Notes: generated by a model from the sequence alone, not told the origin. 37,319 nucleotides of DNA from Buttiauxella izardii (GCF_003601925.1 NZ_QZWH01000053.1:1-37319), one strand, 5' to 3'. Positions 1 to 10,355 are shown, numbered from the stretch's first letter. Translations and numbers: made by a program.

Positions 1-6
1 AGGCGC

Positions 7-34
7 ATTATAGGGAGTTCTCCGGAGGCTGCAA
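7..34 (-). promoter_or_regulatory. rRNA operon P1 promoter (rrnE-like), firing leftward
   Basis: On the minus strand a -35 element TTGCAG (29-34) and a consensus -10 TATAAT (7-12) are separated by 16 bp, followed by the GC-rich discriminator GCGCCT. The 16-bp spacer, the CTCCC just before the -10 and the GCGCC discriminator are hallmarks of rrn P1 promoters under ppGpp/DksA control, and resemble E. coli rrnE P1, which lies upstream of purH there too. The start site falls just outside the window. The flanking sequence up to about position 60 is moderately AT-rich and could hold the UP element. Confidence 0.9.
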
Positions 35-110
35 CCTTAAATATGCAGTAATTTGACTGACTGCTGCAATCCCCAGCAAAACCCCGCTTTATACGCAGTT
101 GTGCACAAAG

Positions 111-119
111 TTATCCACA
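111..119 (+). promoter_or_regulatory. Consensus DnaA box between rrn P1 and purH
   Basis: TTATCCACA is a perfect match to the high-affinity DnaA box. It sits about 75 bp upstream of the leftward rrn P1 -35 and about 35 bp upstream of the PurR operator. Just to its left TTGTGCACAA (100-109) is a perfect palindrome and a near-match to a second box. A role in either promoter is inference. Confidence 0.6.
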
Positions 120-151
120 TTCGTGATGAAGTCCTAAATTATGCAAGCGTG

Positions 152-173
152 ACGCAAACGTTTTCGCTACAAT
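152..173 (+). promoter_or_regulatory. PurR operator (152-167) abutting the purHD -10 (168-173)
   Basis: ACGCAAACGTTTTCGC matches the PurR box consensus (ACGCAAACGTTTTCGT) at 15 of 16 positions and directly abuts TACAAT at 168-173, a good -10. The -35 is poor. In E. coli purHD is repressed by PurR with hypoxanthine or guanine through a box in the same promoter position, so repression by occlusion of RNA polymerase is the expected mechanism. Confidence 0.88.
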
Positions 174-190
174 ATGCCCGCATTAAAAGG

Positions 191-250
191 ACGCCCCGTT
201 TTGGGGCGTTAGCTGAGTTTTAGGGAAAATAACCAGAATTCAGCTAACGC
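191..250 (+). promoter_or_regulatory. purH leader with mutually exclusive hairpins
   Basis: The 5' leader contains a perfect hairpin ACGCCCC-GTTTT-GGGGCGT (191-209). It also contains an 11-bp perfect inverted repeat GCGTTAGCTGA (206-216) / TCAGCTAACGC (240-250) with a 23-nt loop. The two structures share bases 206-209, so they compete. A second AGCTAA copy at 270-275 touches the purH ribosome binding site (AAGGGA, 274-279) and could also pair with TTAGCT at 209-214. No U-tract follows the first hairpin, so it is not a plain terminator. Confidence 0.5.
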
Positions 251-286
251 TCTTCTATATGCGAACCAAAGCTAAGGGATCAAACC

Positions 287-1876
287 ATGCAACAACGTCG
301 TCCTGTACGCCGCGCTCTGCTCAGTGTTTCTGACAAAGCCGGTATCGTCGAATTCGCCCAGGCACTCTCCCAACGTGGTGTGGAGCTGCTATCCACTGGC
401 GGAACCGCTCGTCTGCTGGCAGAAGCTGGCCTACCGGTAACCGAAGTCTCTGACTACACTGGTTTCCCGGAGATGATGGATGGACGCGTCAAAACCCTGC
501 ATCCAAAAGTGCACGGCGGCATTCTCGGCCGTCGCGGCCAGGATGATGCGATCATGGAACAACACGCTATCTCCCCGATTGATATGGTTGTCGTCAACCT
601 CTACCCGTTTGCCCAGACGGTTGCCCGCGAAGGCTGCTCTCTGGAAGATGCGGTTGAGAATATTGATATCGGCGGCCCGACCATGGTTCGCTCCGCAGCG
701 AAGAACCATAAAGATGTAGCCATTGTAGTCAAGAGCAGTGACTACCAGGCCATTATCAGTGAGCTTGATACGAATGAAGGATCGCTAACGCTCGAAACCC
801 GTTTCGATCTGGCAATCAAAGCATTCGAACACACCGCCGCTTACGACAGCATGATCGCCAACTACTTCGGTAGCCTGGTTCCTGCTTATCACGGCGAAAG
901 CAAAGATCCTTCCGGTCGCTTCCCTCGCACGCTGAACCTGAACTTCATTAAGAAGCAGGATATGCGTTACGGCGAAAACAGCCACCAGCAAGCAGCCTTC
1001 TATATAGAAGAAGAAATTAAAGAAGCGTCCGTTGCCACCGCAACGCAAGTTCAGGGCAAAGCGCTTTCTTATAACAACATTGCTGATACCGATGCCGCGC
1101 TGGAATGTGTGAAGGAATTCAGCGAACCAGCCTGCGTTATCGTGAAACACGCCAACCCTTGTGGCGTTGCCGTCAGCACTTCCTTATTAGATGCCTACGA
1201 CCGCGCTTATAAAACCGACCCGACTTCCGCATTCGGCGGCATCATCGCATTCAACCGTGAACTGGACGCCGAAACCGCGCAGTCGATCATCTCCCGTCAG
1301 TTTGTCGAAGTGATTATTGCCCCATCCGCCAGCGAAGAAGCGTTGAAGATCACTGCGGCTAAACAGAACGTTCGCGTTCTGACTTGCGGCCATTGGCAGC
1401 AGCGCGTTCCGGGTCTGGATTTCAAACGCGTCAACGGCGGTGTGTTGGTGCAGGATCGCGATCTGGGTATGGTGACTACCGCCGACCTACGCGTGGTCAG
1501 CAAGCGCCAGCCAACCGAGCAAGAACTACGTGATGCGCTGTTCTGCTGGAAGGTGGCGAAGTTCGTTAAATCCAACGCGATTGTCTATGCCCGCGAGAAT
1601 ATGACTATCGGTATAGGTGCTGGCCAAATGAGCCGCGTTTACTCTGCCAAAATCGCCGGTATTAAAGCTGCCGATGAAGGGTTAGAGGTGAAAGGCTCCG
1701 CCATGGCATCTGATGCATTCTTCCCGTTCCGTGACGGTATTGATGCCGCAGCGGCAGTCGGTGTGAGCTGTGTTATCCAGCCTGGCGGTTCCATCCGCGA
1801 CGACGAAGTGATCGCCGCCGCTGATGAGCACGGGATCGCAATGATCTTTACCGACATGCGCCACTTCCGCCATTAA
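287..1876 (+). CDS. purH: PurH, bifunctional AICAR transformylase / IMP cyclohydrolase
   Basis: This cytoplasmic enzyme carries out the last two steps of de novo purine synthesis. AICAR is formylated with 10-formyl-tetrahydrofolate to FAICAR, which is then cyclised to IMP. The 529 residues equal the length of the E. coli protein. The N-terminal MGS-like cyclohydrolase domain (about 1-200) shows the phosphate-binding [13 protein letters not shown] segment and the [15 protein letters not shown] motif. The C-terminal transformylase domain shows KHANPCG, with the Lys-His pair used in formyl transfer, and [10 protein letters not shown]. The start ATG has AAGGGA eight bases upstream. It is the first gene of an operon with purD, 16 bp downstream, and is expected to be repressed by PurR through the box at 152-167. 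Confidence 0.99.
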   Translation: MQQRRPVRRALLSVSDKAGIVEFAQALSQRGVELLSTGGTARLLAEAGLPVTEVSDYTGFPEMMDGRVKTLHPKVHGGILGRRGQDDAIMEQHAISPIDMVVVNLYPFAQTVAREGCSLEDAVENIDIGGPTMVRSAAKNHKDVAIVVKSSDYQAIISELDTNEGSLTLETRFDLAIKAFEHTAAYDSMIANYFGSLVPAYHGESKDPSGRFPRTLNLNFIKKQDMRYGENSHQQAAFYIEEEIKEASVATATQVQGKALSYNNIADTDAALECVKEFSEPACVIVKHANPCGVAVSTSLLDAYDRAYKTDPTSAFGGIIAFNRELDAETAQSIISRQFVEVIIAPSASEEALKITAAKQNVRVLTCGHWQQRVPGLDFKRVNGGVLVQDRDLGMVTTADLRVVSKRQPTEQELRDALFCWKVAKFVKSNAIVYARENMTIGIGAGQMSRVYSAKIAGIKAADEGLEVKGSAMASDAFFPFRDGIDAAAAVGVSCVIQPGGSIRDDEVIAAADEHGIAMIFTDMRHFRH

Positions 1877-1892
1877 TCCGGAGCGACCATAA

Positions 1893-3185
1893 ATGAAAGT
1901 ATTAGTGATTGGTAACGGCGGGCGCGAACACGCGCTGGCCTGGAAAGCGTCGCAGTCGCCATTAGTTCGCACGGTATTTGTCGCACCAGGCAATGCAGGC
2001 ACCGCTCTGGAACCGGCTTTGCAGAACGTGGCGATTAACCCGACAGATATTCCTGCCCTGCTGATCTTTGCGCAGAATGAAAAGATCGATCTGACGATTG
2101 TCGGCCCGGAAGCCCCGTTGGTGATTGGCGTGGTCGATGCATTCCGCGCGGCTGGCCTGAAGATCTTTGGCCCAACTCAAGGCGCTGCCCAGTTAGAAGG
2201 CTCAAAAGCGTTCACCAAGGATTTCCTGGCTCGCCATAAAATCCCGACCGCTGAGTACCAGAACTTCACTGAAGTCGAACCCGCTCTGGCTTACGTCCGT
2301 GAAAAAGGTGCGCCAATTGTGATTAAGGCCGATGGCCTGGCCGCAGGTAAAGGCGTGATCGTAGCGATGACTTTGGAAGAAGCCGAAGCTGCGGTAAACG
2401 ACATGCTGGCGGGCAACGCTTTTGGCGACGCCGGACACCGCATCGTTGTAGAAGAGTTTTTGGATGGCGAAGAAGCCAGTTTCATCGTGATGGTCGATGG
2501 CGAAAACGTGCTGCCGATGGCTACCAGCCAGGATCACAAGCGTGTAGGCGATGCTGATACCGGCCCAAATACCGGCGGTATGGGTGCTTACTCTCCGGCA
2601 CCGGTTGTGACAGATGAAGTCCACCAGCGTGCAATGGATCTGGTTATCTGGCCTACCGTTCGCGGCATGGCGGCAGAAGGGAATACCTACACCGGTTTCC
2701 TGTATGCGGGTTTGATGATCGACAAGCAAGGCAATCCGAAGGTTATCGAGTTTAACTGCCGCTTCGGCGACCCGGAAACTCAGCCGATTATGTTGCGCCT
2801 GCAATCCGACCTGGTTGAGCTGTGCCTTGCCGCGTGTGATGGCAAGCTTAACGAGACCACGTCGAAATGGGACGAGCGTCCTTCTCTGGGCGTCGTCATG
2901 GCGGCTGGCGGCTATCCGGCGGATTACCACAACGGTGACGTGATTCACGGCTTGCCGTTGGAAGAAGTGGCTGATGGCAAAGTGTTCCACGCCGGAACCA
3001 AACTGCGTGAAGACGATATGGTCGTCACTAACGGTGGGCGCGTTCTTTGCGTGACCGCATTAGGCGATACCGTAGCCCTTGCGCAGCAGCGTGCTTATGA
3101 ATTAATGAAGGATATCCACTGGGATGGCAGCTTTAGCCGCTCAGATATTGGCTATCGCGCCATTGAGCGTGAAAACGCGAAGTAA
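1893..3185 (+). CDS. purD: PurD, phosphoribosylamine-glycine ligase
   Basis: GAR synthetase joins 5-phosphoribosylamine and glycine using ATP, the second step of purine synthesis. The protein is an ATP-grasp enzyme of 430 residues (429 in E. coli). It opens with the nucleotide-binding-fold signature VIGNGGREHALAWK. The central ATP-grasp region includes KADGLAAGKGV (about 145-155), and the C-terminal part has the metal-binding FNCRFGDPETQ. It lies 16 bp after purH and is co-transcribed with it; the operon ends at the terminator just downstream. In E. coli zraPSR lies next to this end of purD; here yjaH follows directly. Confidence 0.99.
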   Translation: MKVLVIGNGGREHALAWKASQSPLVRTVFVAPGNAGTALEPALQNVAINPTDIPALLIFAQNEKIDLTIVGPEAPLVIGVVDAFRAAGLKIFGPTQGAAQLEGSKAFTKDFLARHKIPTAEYQNFTEVEPALAYVREKGAPIVIKADGLAAGKGVIVAMTLEEAEAAVNDMLAGNAFGDAGHRIVVEEFLDGEEASFIVMVDGENVLPMATSQDHKRVGDADTGPNTGGMGAYSPAPVVTDEVHQRAMDLVIWPTVRGMAAEGNTYTGFLYAGLMIDKQGNPKVIEFNCRFGDPETQPIMLRLQSDLVELCLAACDGKLNETTSKWDERPSLGVVMAAGGYPADYHNGDVIHGLPLEEVADGKVFHAGTKLREDDMVVTNGGRVLCVTALGDTVALAQQRAYELMKDIHWDGSFSRSDIGYRAIERENAK

Positions 3186-3205
3186 GATTTGATGTGATGT
3201 TCAAG

Positions 3206-3228
3206 ACCGCCCGCGTGGCGGTTTTTTT
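3206..3228 (+). terminator. purHD Rho-independent terminator
   Basis: ACCGCC (3206-3211) and GGCGGT (3217-3222) form a GC-rich stem with a 5-nt loop, followed by a run of T residues to 3228. It lies 20 bp after the purD stop and is oriented for the purHD transcript. Confidence 0.92.
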
Positions 3229-3232
3229 ATAG

Positions 3233-3937
3233 CTAGAATGTCGCAGCTTTAGGCTGCCAGCTACAGTAATCCTGGTTCGCAACCAGTAACAGCTGTGATC
3301 CTTCTGGCGCTTCAAGCCAGGCAACGCTCACATCCATTGAGGAGTGACGCTGGCGATTCGCGATATGGCTTAGGGACACGCTGTCGAGTTTTGGCTCGAT
3401 AGTCTCGCCTTCGCAGGTGGTGATGGTGCCGTTGTTATGCCAACGCCCTTGCCGCAGAACCACACGCCCGATGCGCAATGCTTCGCTCGTCGCTTTGGTT
3501 TGTGTCGCTTGATACTGATACAAAGCGATTTGGTCGTTAGAAAGCTGCTGCTTTTGGCCGTTCACTTCGCGCTGCATAAAGCTCAGCTCGCCGTTTTCAT
3601 CAAAACGAACCTTGACGTGTTCAGACGGCTCACTCTGAATATTCATTTCAATCGACATGAGCTTCTCGCCCAGCCAGCGATAATCACTGGTGGTCGTTGC
3701 CCCTTTCTGCCTCGGGCTGAACACCGCAAGCATATGAATGCTGTTGTCATCGCTATTATCTTTACGCCAGATACGCACGACACCGTTGTCAGCGATATAG
3801 CCACTCGCCGTAAATGGTGGAAGTGGAGACTGACTGCTGCATGCCATTAGCAGCACTGTGCCCGCCAGCACGCCCAGAGGACGGCAGACAAACAAAAGGG
3901 GCGTAAACGCCCCTCTGCTAAAACTGTTCACAGACAC
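3233..3937 (-). CDS. yjaH: YjaH family predicted lipoprotein (DUF1481)
   Basis: This is a protein of unknown function, 234 residues if read from a GTG at 3937; the E. coli homologue is similar in length. The N-terminus has a positively charged stretch, a hydrophobic core (LGVLAGTVLLM) and a lipobox-like LMAC at residues 30-33, so it is probably a lipoprotein acylated on Cys33. The rest is a soluble, beta-rich looking periplasmic domain. The start is uncertain: the hupA stop is only 3 bp upstream and the hupA terminator hairpin (3897-3914) lies within the first 15 codons, so either the message reads through hupA or initiation is further in, for example at the GTG for Val23. It is converging with purD. 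Confidence 0.85.
   Translation of the reverse strand: MSVNSFSRGAFTPLLFVCRPLGVLAGTVLLMACSSQSPLPPFTASGYIADNGVVRIWRKDNSDDNSIHMLAVFSPRQKGATTTSDYRWLGEKLMSIEMNIQSEPSEHVKVRFDENGELSFMQREVNGQKQQLSNDQIALYQYQATQTKATSEALRIGRVVLRQGRWHNNGTITTCEGETIEPKLDSVSLSHIANRQRHSSMDVSVAWLEAPEGSQLLLVANQDYCSWQPKAATF
3888..3916 (-). terminator. hupA Rho-independent terminator, inside the yjaH N-terminal codons
   Basis: On the minus strand AGGGGCG-TTTA-CGCCCCT (3897-3914) forms a perfect 7-bp GC-rich stem followed by TTTGTTTG. It starts about 27 bp past the hupA stop, the expected position for a hupA terminator, yet it is embedded in the predicted signal-peptide coding region of yjaH. Confidence 0.85.
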
Positions 3938-3940
3938 TTG

Positions 3941-4216
3941 TTAGCTCTTAACAGCGTCTTTCAGTGCTTTGCCTGAAACAAATGCCGGCACGTTAGCTGC
4001 GGCGATTTTGATTTCATTACCGGTCTGTGGGTTACGGCCAGTGCGCTCTGCACGATGGTTTACCTTGAAGGTACCGAAACCAACCAGTTGAACAGCATCA
4101 CCTGCTTTCAGAGACTCAGTAATTGCAGCCAGGGTGGATTCCAGAGCAGCTTTAGCCTGTACTTTAGACAGATCAGCCTTGTCAGCAATTACATCAATCA
4201 GTTGAGTCTTGTTCAT
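3941..4216 (-). CDS. hupA: HU-alpha, nucleoid-associated DNA-binding protein
   Basis: HU-alpha is one subunit of the histone-like HU dimer that bends and compacts DNA without sequence specificity. The sequence is almost identical to E. coli HupA, including the signature [21 protein letters not shown] with the intercalating proline arm. It has 91 residues, one more than the usual 90, because of an extra C-terminal serine. AAGGAT stands at good spacing before the ATG. It has its own upstream region of 186 bp after yjaG and a strong terminator downstream, so it is probably transcribed mostly alone. Confidence 0.99.
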   Translation of the reverse strand: MNKTQLIDVIADKADLSKVQAKAALESTLAAITESLKAGDAVQLVGFGTFKVNHRAERTGRNPQTGNEIKIAAANVPAFVSGKALKDAVKS

Positions 4217-4402
4217 AAGTTATCCTTACAATGTGTTTATCGCTTGCTAAGCATCGAGTGCGACGGAAATGCCAAAAAAGCACTCTCCTGCATACACGCA
4301 CCGATAGCCACTTTTTTTCGCCCCACAAATGTAGACCAGACGGGGGGCTAATTGGAAGCCTTCAGGGGTGACAATTCGGACTGTAAGTCACGTTTTGCTG
4401 TC

Positions 4403-4993
4403 TTACTGCTGCAAATTTATACCAATATTGCTGCTACCCGCTTCACGCAGGTCTGCGCGCAACCCTTTGATCAGCTCAATGTCGCGTTCTTCGCAGTCGG
4501 CTAACAGGCGGAAAATCTCCCATTGAATGTCCCATTCTTCTTCCACAGCGGGGTTCAATTTGAGTTCTTCGTCGGTCATTTCACGACCAGCCTGAGTCAT
4601 TTCGAGCATCGCAACCGTCGTAATGGATGCCTTGCTGACTTCAATCGCATGCTCCAGAGTTTCCCCGGAAAGACGTGAATGAATAAGTTCGCTTAACGCG
4701 ACGCAAGCATCAATCGCCGGATAGACACCGTAAATATCGTAGTCGTCTGCAACCGGGATACCTTCCTCGAGCTTCTCGAGTTGGCTATCAAAGTTTACTT
4801 TCGCATCTTTGACCGTCAAGGTTTCCCAAATTAAGTCGAGGATTTTGCGATATAACTGAGGGTCACCAAATTCAGTCTGCTGGCAGAACATGGCGTAATT
4901 CGGATACATACGTTCGCATAAAGAAGCCATGAAAGTGACATGTTGCCAGCTTTCCAGTTTCTCCAGGCGCAGATGGATTGGGTTTTGTAACAT
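4403..4993 (-). CDS. yjaG: YjaG, DUF416 family protein
   Basis: This is a conserved gammaproteobacterial protein of 196 residues, the same length as E. coli YjaG. It is acidic, mostly helical and carries no signal peptide or membrane segment, so it is cytoplasmic. The beginning LRLEKLESWQHVTFMASLCERMYPNY is typical of the family. No catalytic motif is visible and no function is established. It lies 43 bp after nfi in the run nudC-hemE-nfi-yjaG, so it is probably co-transcribed with the heme and repair genes, though this gives no clear functional clue. Confidence 0.95.
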   Translation of the reverse strand: MLQNPIHLRLEKLESWQHVTFMASLCERMYPNYAMFCQQTEFGDPQLYRKILDLIWETLTVKDAKVNFDSQLEKLEEGIPVADDYDIYGVYPAIDACVALSELIHSRLSGETLEHAIEVSKASITTVAMLEMTQAGREMTDEELKLNPAVEEEWDIQWEIFRLLADCEERDIELIKGLRADLREAGSSNIGINLQQ

Positions 4994-5036
4994 AACGATG
5001 TCTCAGAGACGGAATATTAGCGGCAGTTTACCTTAA

Positions 5037-5708
5037 TCACCCTTGAATTGCTTGCCACCGCGTGAAAGCCGGGCGACCCGATGCAACGGCATCTGCCCAG
5101 CGGGTTGGCTCGGGTAAACGATAACCCGCCATGCAGCGTTGCACCCATGACAAAGCGCTATCGAGACTGACTCTGTGGCCCGTCGAGACAAACAGCGGAT
5201 TACAACGCTTTTTACTGCGCAGCACCCACGCGAGCGCTTCGCCTTTGTCAGTCAGCAACTGGCGTGAGCCGGGTTCTTCTGATAATGGCTCAAACTTCCC
5301 ACATAAACGCTTCTTCGCCACACCAATGGTTGGAACGTCCACCAGCAGGCCAAAGTGACTCGCCACGCCCAAACGCCGTGGATGCGAAATACCATGGCCA
5401 TCAACAAATAGCAGGTCTGGTTTTTGCGACAGCATTTCCCAGGCCGCTAATAGCGCGGGATATTCGCGAAAAGACAAGAATCCGGGGATATAAGGCATGG
5501 TGGTGGCGACACGCGCCACCTGATACTCAACCAGTTCGAGGGAAGGGAATTTCAGCAATACGATAGCGGCTCGCGTGACATCTCCGCCCTGCTCAAAACC
5601 CACATCAGCCCCGGCAATTAAACGGGGAGGATCTTGCTCAAATCGATCTTCGCGGCAAACCTGCGAAGCTAATGCGATCTGCTGTTCACGTAGCTTTGCG
5701 AGATCCAT
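5037..5708 (-). CDS. nfi: Nfi, endonuclease V (deoxyinosine 3' endonuclease)
   Basis: Endonuclease V nicks DNA at the second phosphodiester bond 3' of deoxyinosine, starting repair of deaminated adenine. The 223 residues match the E. coli length. The acidic metal-binding residues of the family are visible: Asp35 in GADVGFEQ, Glu82 in FREYPALL and Asp103 in [14 protein letters not shown]. The [11 protein letters not shown] segment forms the strand-separating wedge. It starts 30 bp after the hemE stop and is probably expressed from the nudC-hemE transcript. Confidence 0.98.
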   Translation of the reverse strand: MDLAKLREQQIALASQVCREDRFEQDPPRLIAGADVGFEQGGDVTRAAIVLLKFPSLELVEYQVARVATTMPYIPGFLSFREYPALLAAWEMLSQKPDLLFVDGHGISHPRRLGVASHFGLLVDVPTIGVAKKRLCGKFEPLSEEPGSRQLLTDKGEALAWVLRSKKRCNPLFVSTGHRVSLDSALSWVQRCMAGYRLPEPTRWADAVASGRPAFTRWQAIQG

Positions 5709-5738
5709 TCCCTCTCCCGTTCTTTAGTGAAAATACGG

Positions 5739-6803
5739 CTATTGATGGTACGGCTTCGACAAACGGTGCACCGCTTCAACAAATGCACCCGCATGTTCTG
5801 GCGGCACATCCTGATGAATGCCGTGGCCAAGGTTAAAGACGTGGCCTTCGCCTTTGCCAAAACCGGCCAAAATGCTGGCAACTTCTTCTTCGATACGCGC
5901 AGGTTGCGCATAAAGCATGGACGGGTCCATATTGCCCTGCAACGCCACTTTATGACCGACGCGACGGCGAGCATCGGCAATGTCGGTTGTCCAGTCTAAG
6001 CCTAGCGCGTCACAGCCCGTTTCAGCCATCGCTTCCAGCCACTGACCGCCGCCTTTGGTGAACATCGTCACTGGCACTCGGCGACCTTCGTTTTCACGCA
6101 GCAGGCCATCAATGATTTTATGCATGTAATAGAGCGAGAACTGCTGATAATCACGCCCGGTCAGCACGCCGCCCCAGGTATCGAAAATCATCACCGATTG
6201 TGCGCCCGCTTTGATTTGCGCATTCAGATACAGCGTGACGCTTTGCGCCAGCTTATCGAGCAGAAGATGCAGCGCTTGTGGGTCGGCATACATCATCTTT
6301 TTGATCACGGTAAAGGCTTTGCTGCTGCCGCCTTCAACCATATAAGTCGCCAGCGTCCACGGGCTGCCGGTGAAACCAATCAGTGGCACTTCGCCTTTTA
6401 GTTCACGGCGAATCGTACGCACCGCACTCATCACATAACCCAGTTCGTCTTCTGGATCAGGAATCGGCAGCTTTTCGACATCAGCACGGCTGGTAATCGG
6501 CGAGCGAAAACGCGGGCCTTCACCGGCTTCAAAATAGAGGCCAAGCCCCATCGCGTCGGGTACGGTGAGAATATCGGAGAAGAGGATCGCCGCATCCAGC
6601 GGGTAGCGACGCAGCGGCTGCAAAGTCACTTCGCAAGCCAATTCAGCATTTTTGCACAGCGACATAAAATCGCCGGCCTGCGCGCGTGTCGCTTTGTATT
6701 CTGGCAAGTAACGACCTGCCTGCCTCATCATCCATACTGGCGTGGTATCTACAGGTTGGCGTTGCAGCGCCCGCAGGTAACGATCGTTCTTCAGTTCAGT
6801 CAT
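5739..6803 (-). CDS. hemE: HemE, uroporphyrinogen decarboxylase
   Basis: HemE removes the four acetate carboxyls of uroporphyrinogen III to give coproporphyrinogen III in heme synthesis. It needs no cofactor and acts as a cytoplasmic dimer. The protein has 354 residues, equal to the E. coli enzyme. The N-terminal signature [15 protein letters not shown] holds the conserved arginines that bind substrate carboxylates, and [13 protein letters not shown] contains the catalytic aspartate. The C-terminal [14 protein letters not shown] with its conserved His is also present. It is separated from nudC upstream by 34 bp and from nfi downstream by 30 bp. Confidence 0.99.
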   Translation of the reverse strand: MTELKNDRYLRALQRQPVDTTPVWMMRQAGRYLPEYKATRAQAGDFMSLCKNAELACEVTLQPLRRYPLDAAILFSDILTVPDAMGLGLYFEAGEGPRFRSPITSRADVEKLPIPDPEDELGYVMSAVRTIRRELKGEVPLIGFTGSPWTLATYMVEGGSSKAFTVIKKMMYADPQALHLLLDKLAQSVTLYLNAQIKAGAQSVMIFDTWGGVLTGRDYQQFSLYYMHKIIDGLLRENEGRRVPVTMFTKGGGQWLEAMAETGCDALGLDWTTDIADARRRVGHKVALQGNMDPSMLYAQPARIEEEVASILAGFGKGEGHVFNLGHGIHQDVPPEHAGAFVEAVHRLSKPYHQ

Positions 6804-6837
6804 TTTTAATTTCCTTTGGCTGTATCACGCCAGTTTA

Positions 6838-7611
6838 TCATTCATAGTCGGCGCGACACAGGGCGACGGTATCTTCGATCAAACGTCGTGCGACGGTGCC
6901 TGGCGGCGGCAATAATGGCAGTTGATCGTAGCGATACCAGCCCGCATCAATTAGCTCTTTCGGGTCAATTTTAATCTCACCGCTGTGATATTCCGCCATA
7001 AACGCGGTCATCAGCGATTGCGGGAATGGCCAGGGTTGCGAGGTGACGTAACGTAAGTTTTTCACGCGGATACTGCTTTCTTCCATCACTTCACGGGCCA
7101 CGGCTTGCTCGAGGGTTTCCCCGACTTCGACGAACCCCGCCAGCACGGTATAAATCCCGCCGCGATGGCGTGTGTGTTGGGCGAGCAGAATATGATCGTC
7201 GCGGCGAATCGCCACAATGATGCACGGTGAAATTTGCGGGTAGTAGCGTTCCCGGCAATGGGAGCACAGCATCGCCCATTCCGTCTTACTGACGTGCATC
7301 TCGTGGCCGCAATAACCGCAGAATTTGTGCGAACGGTAAAACTCAGCCAGTTGCACGCCACGGCCCGCCAGTTGGAACAACCCCACATCCTGGTCAATTA
7401 TCTGGCGTACCGAGCCCATATCCGTACGTCGATTTTGTCGCACCAGCCAGACCGGCTCATTTTCCCACTCGCCGATGTGCATCCCAATCGCGCCATCTAA
7501 CTGAAATTCTTGCGCCGCTCCGTGAGGTAGCTCACCTTCCGGCAGCCACAATTTTTGTTCATGACTGACGATAAACCAGCCCTGATCTAACTTTTGAATT
7601 ACACGTTCCAT
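6838..7611 (-). CDS. nudC: NudC, NADH pyrophosphatase / NAD-capped RNA decapping Nudix hydrolase
   Basis: NudC cleaves NAD(H) to NMN(H) and AMP and removes the NAD cap from RNA 5' ends. Starting at ATG 7611 gives 257 residues, the E. coli length, beginning MERVIQKLD. The frame stays open upstream to an ATG at 7689, but that would add 26 residues absent from E. coli NudC and run into the rsd control region. A zinc site (CGYCG and CSHC) precedes the Nudix box [20 protein letters not shown]. The box ends EESSI where the family consensus has a glycine (EESGI). The SQPWPFPQS motif diagnostic of NADH-type Nudix enzymes follows. It is divergent from rsd. Confidence 0.97.
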   Translation of the reverse strand: MERVIQKLDQGWFIVSHEQKLWLPEGELPHGAAQEFQLDGAIGMHIGEWENEPVWLVRQNRRTDMGSVRQIIDQDVGLFQLAGRGVQLAEFYRSHKFCGYCGHEMHVSKTEWAMLCSHCRERYYPQISPCIIVAIRRDDHILLAQHTRHRGGIYTVLAGFVEVGETLEQAVAREVMEESSIRVKNLRYVTSQPWPFPQSLMTAFMAEYHSGEIKIDPKELIDAGWYRYDQLPLLPPPGTVARRLIEDTVALCRADYE

Positions 7612-7703
7612 AACCTGGTGCACATCCCCGAGTTCGCTGGTATAAACAATTAGTCGTAACACTTTTGGGTACGTTTGCGTCACATTCATTCACGGAGTCA
7701 ATC

Positions 7704-8207
7704 ATGCTTAACCAGTTAGAAAACCTGACTGAGCGCGTTGGTGGTAGTAATGAGTTAATCGACCAATGGCTTCATGCCCGCAAACATCTGTTGGTAGCTT
7801 ATTACAATATGGTTGGGATTAAGCCTAACAAGGAATCCCATACTGCGCTCGATGAAAAGGCGCTGGATAATTTTTGCCACAGCCTGGTGGATTATCTTTC
7901 TTCCGGCCACTTCAATATTTATGAACGTATTATCAGCGAAATGGAAGGTAGCAGCCCGCTTTTAGCGGCAACTCATCTGTATCCGCAGCTTGAGGCCAAC
8001 ACCCAACACATTATGGATTTCTACGACTCGCATCTAGAAAGCGCCATTGATGATGATAACTATGCTGAGTTCCAGAACGCCTTGTCCGGCATCGGCGAAG
8101 CGCTGGAATCGCGCTTTTCGCTGGAAGATAAACTTATCCAGCTAGCATACGACCACGATTTAAATGACAGTGCGAACGATACCGGCAGCCTTGCTCGTCC
8201 GGCTTGA
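7704..8207 (+). CDS. rsd: Rsd, anti-sigma-70 regulator
   Basis: Rsd binds region 4 of RpoD in stationary phase and sequesters it, favouring alternative sigma factors; in E. coli it also stimulates SpoT hydrolase when complexed with dephosphorylated HPr. The start ATG at 7704 has GGAG seven bases upstream and gives 167 residues (158 in E. coli), beginning [20 protein letters not shown]. The frame is open upstream to 7665 but without family similarity. Most of the helical core matches ([52 protein letters not shown]). The last 20 or so residues after LEDKLIQL diverge from the E. coli tail and are longer and polar. Confidence 0.97.
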   Translation: MLNQLENLTERVGGSNELIDQWLHARKHLLVAYYNMVGIKPNKESHTALDEKALDNFCHSLVDYLSSGHFNIYERIISEMEGSSPLLAATHLYPQLEANTQHIMDFYDSHLESAIDDDNYAEFQNALSGIGEALESRFSLEDKLIQLAYDHDLNDSANDTGSLARPA

Positions 8208-8261
8208 GTTCTTCACTGTTAACGCGTAATTTACCTATCGACTCGTAGCAATACGGGTTTC

Positions 8262-8367
8262 TTCTTGTCGGAGTGCCGAGTGTCTTATTAAGTTAAGCAC
8301 CGGCTGAGACCGTTAATTCGGGATCCGCGGAACCTGATCAGGCTAATACCTGCGAAGGGAACAAGAG
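8262..8367 (+). ncRNA. TPP riboswitch (THI element) of thiC
   Basis: The conserved thi-box is unmistakable: CTGAGA (8304-8309) in the pyrimidine-sensing arm, and ACCTGATC...GCTAATACCTGCGAAGGGA (about 8332-8360) in the pyrophosphate-sensing arm. P1 pairs TTCTTGT (8262-8268) with ACAAGAG (8361-8367). P3 is extended compared with E. coli thiC by a hairpin (GCCG...CGGC enclosing GTGTCTTA/TAAGCAC, about 8274-8303). TPP binding should reduce expression of the downstream thiamin operon; in E. coli thiC this acts on translation initiation and Rho-dependent termination. Confidence 0.96.
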
Positions 8368-8387
8368 TAATTCTGCTTTTGGGTTCA

Positions 8388-8399
8388 CCCGTACGCGGG
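8388..8399 (+). promoter_or_regulatory. Hairpin in the thiC expression platform
   Basis: CCCG-TACG-CGGG forms a compact stem between the TPP aptamer and the thiC start, next to further C-rich and G-rich segments (GGGTTCACCC, GGGCGCCCC). No U-tract follows, so it is not an intrinsic terminator. The stretch from here to the thiC start (about 70 bp) is pyrimidine-rich, which fits the Rho-dependent or translational control known for E. coli thiC. Confidence 0.4.
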
Positions 8400-8462
8400 C
8401 GCCCCACATTCATTACTCCTCCGTTGTTCTGACAAGCCACTTCCTGATAATCACTGGAATGA

Positions 8463-10354
<1,892 letters not shown>

Positions 10355-10355
<1 letters not shown>

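Noticed and set aside
2202..2990. Open frame of 262 codons antisense to purD
   Set aside because: purD is certain on the other strand; the antisense translation shows no family features.
7612..7689. N-terminal extension of NudC from ATG 7689
   Set aside because: It adds 26 residues not present in E. coli NudC and lies in the rsd control region; the start at 7611 gives the family length.
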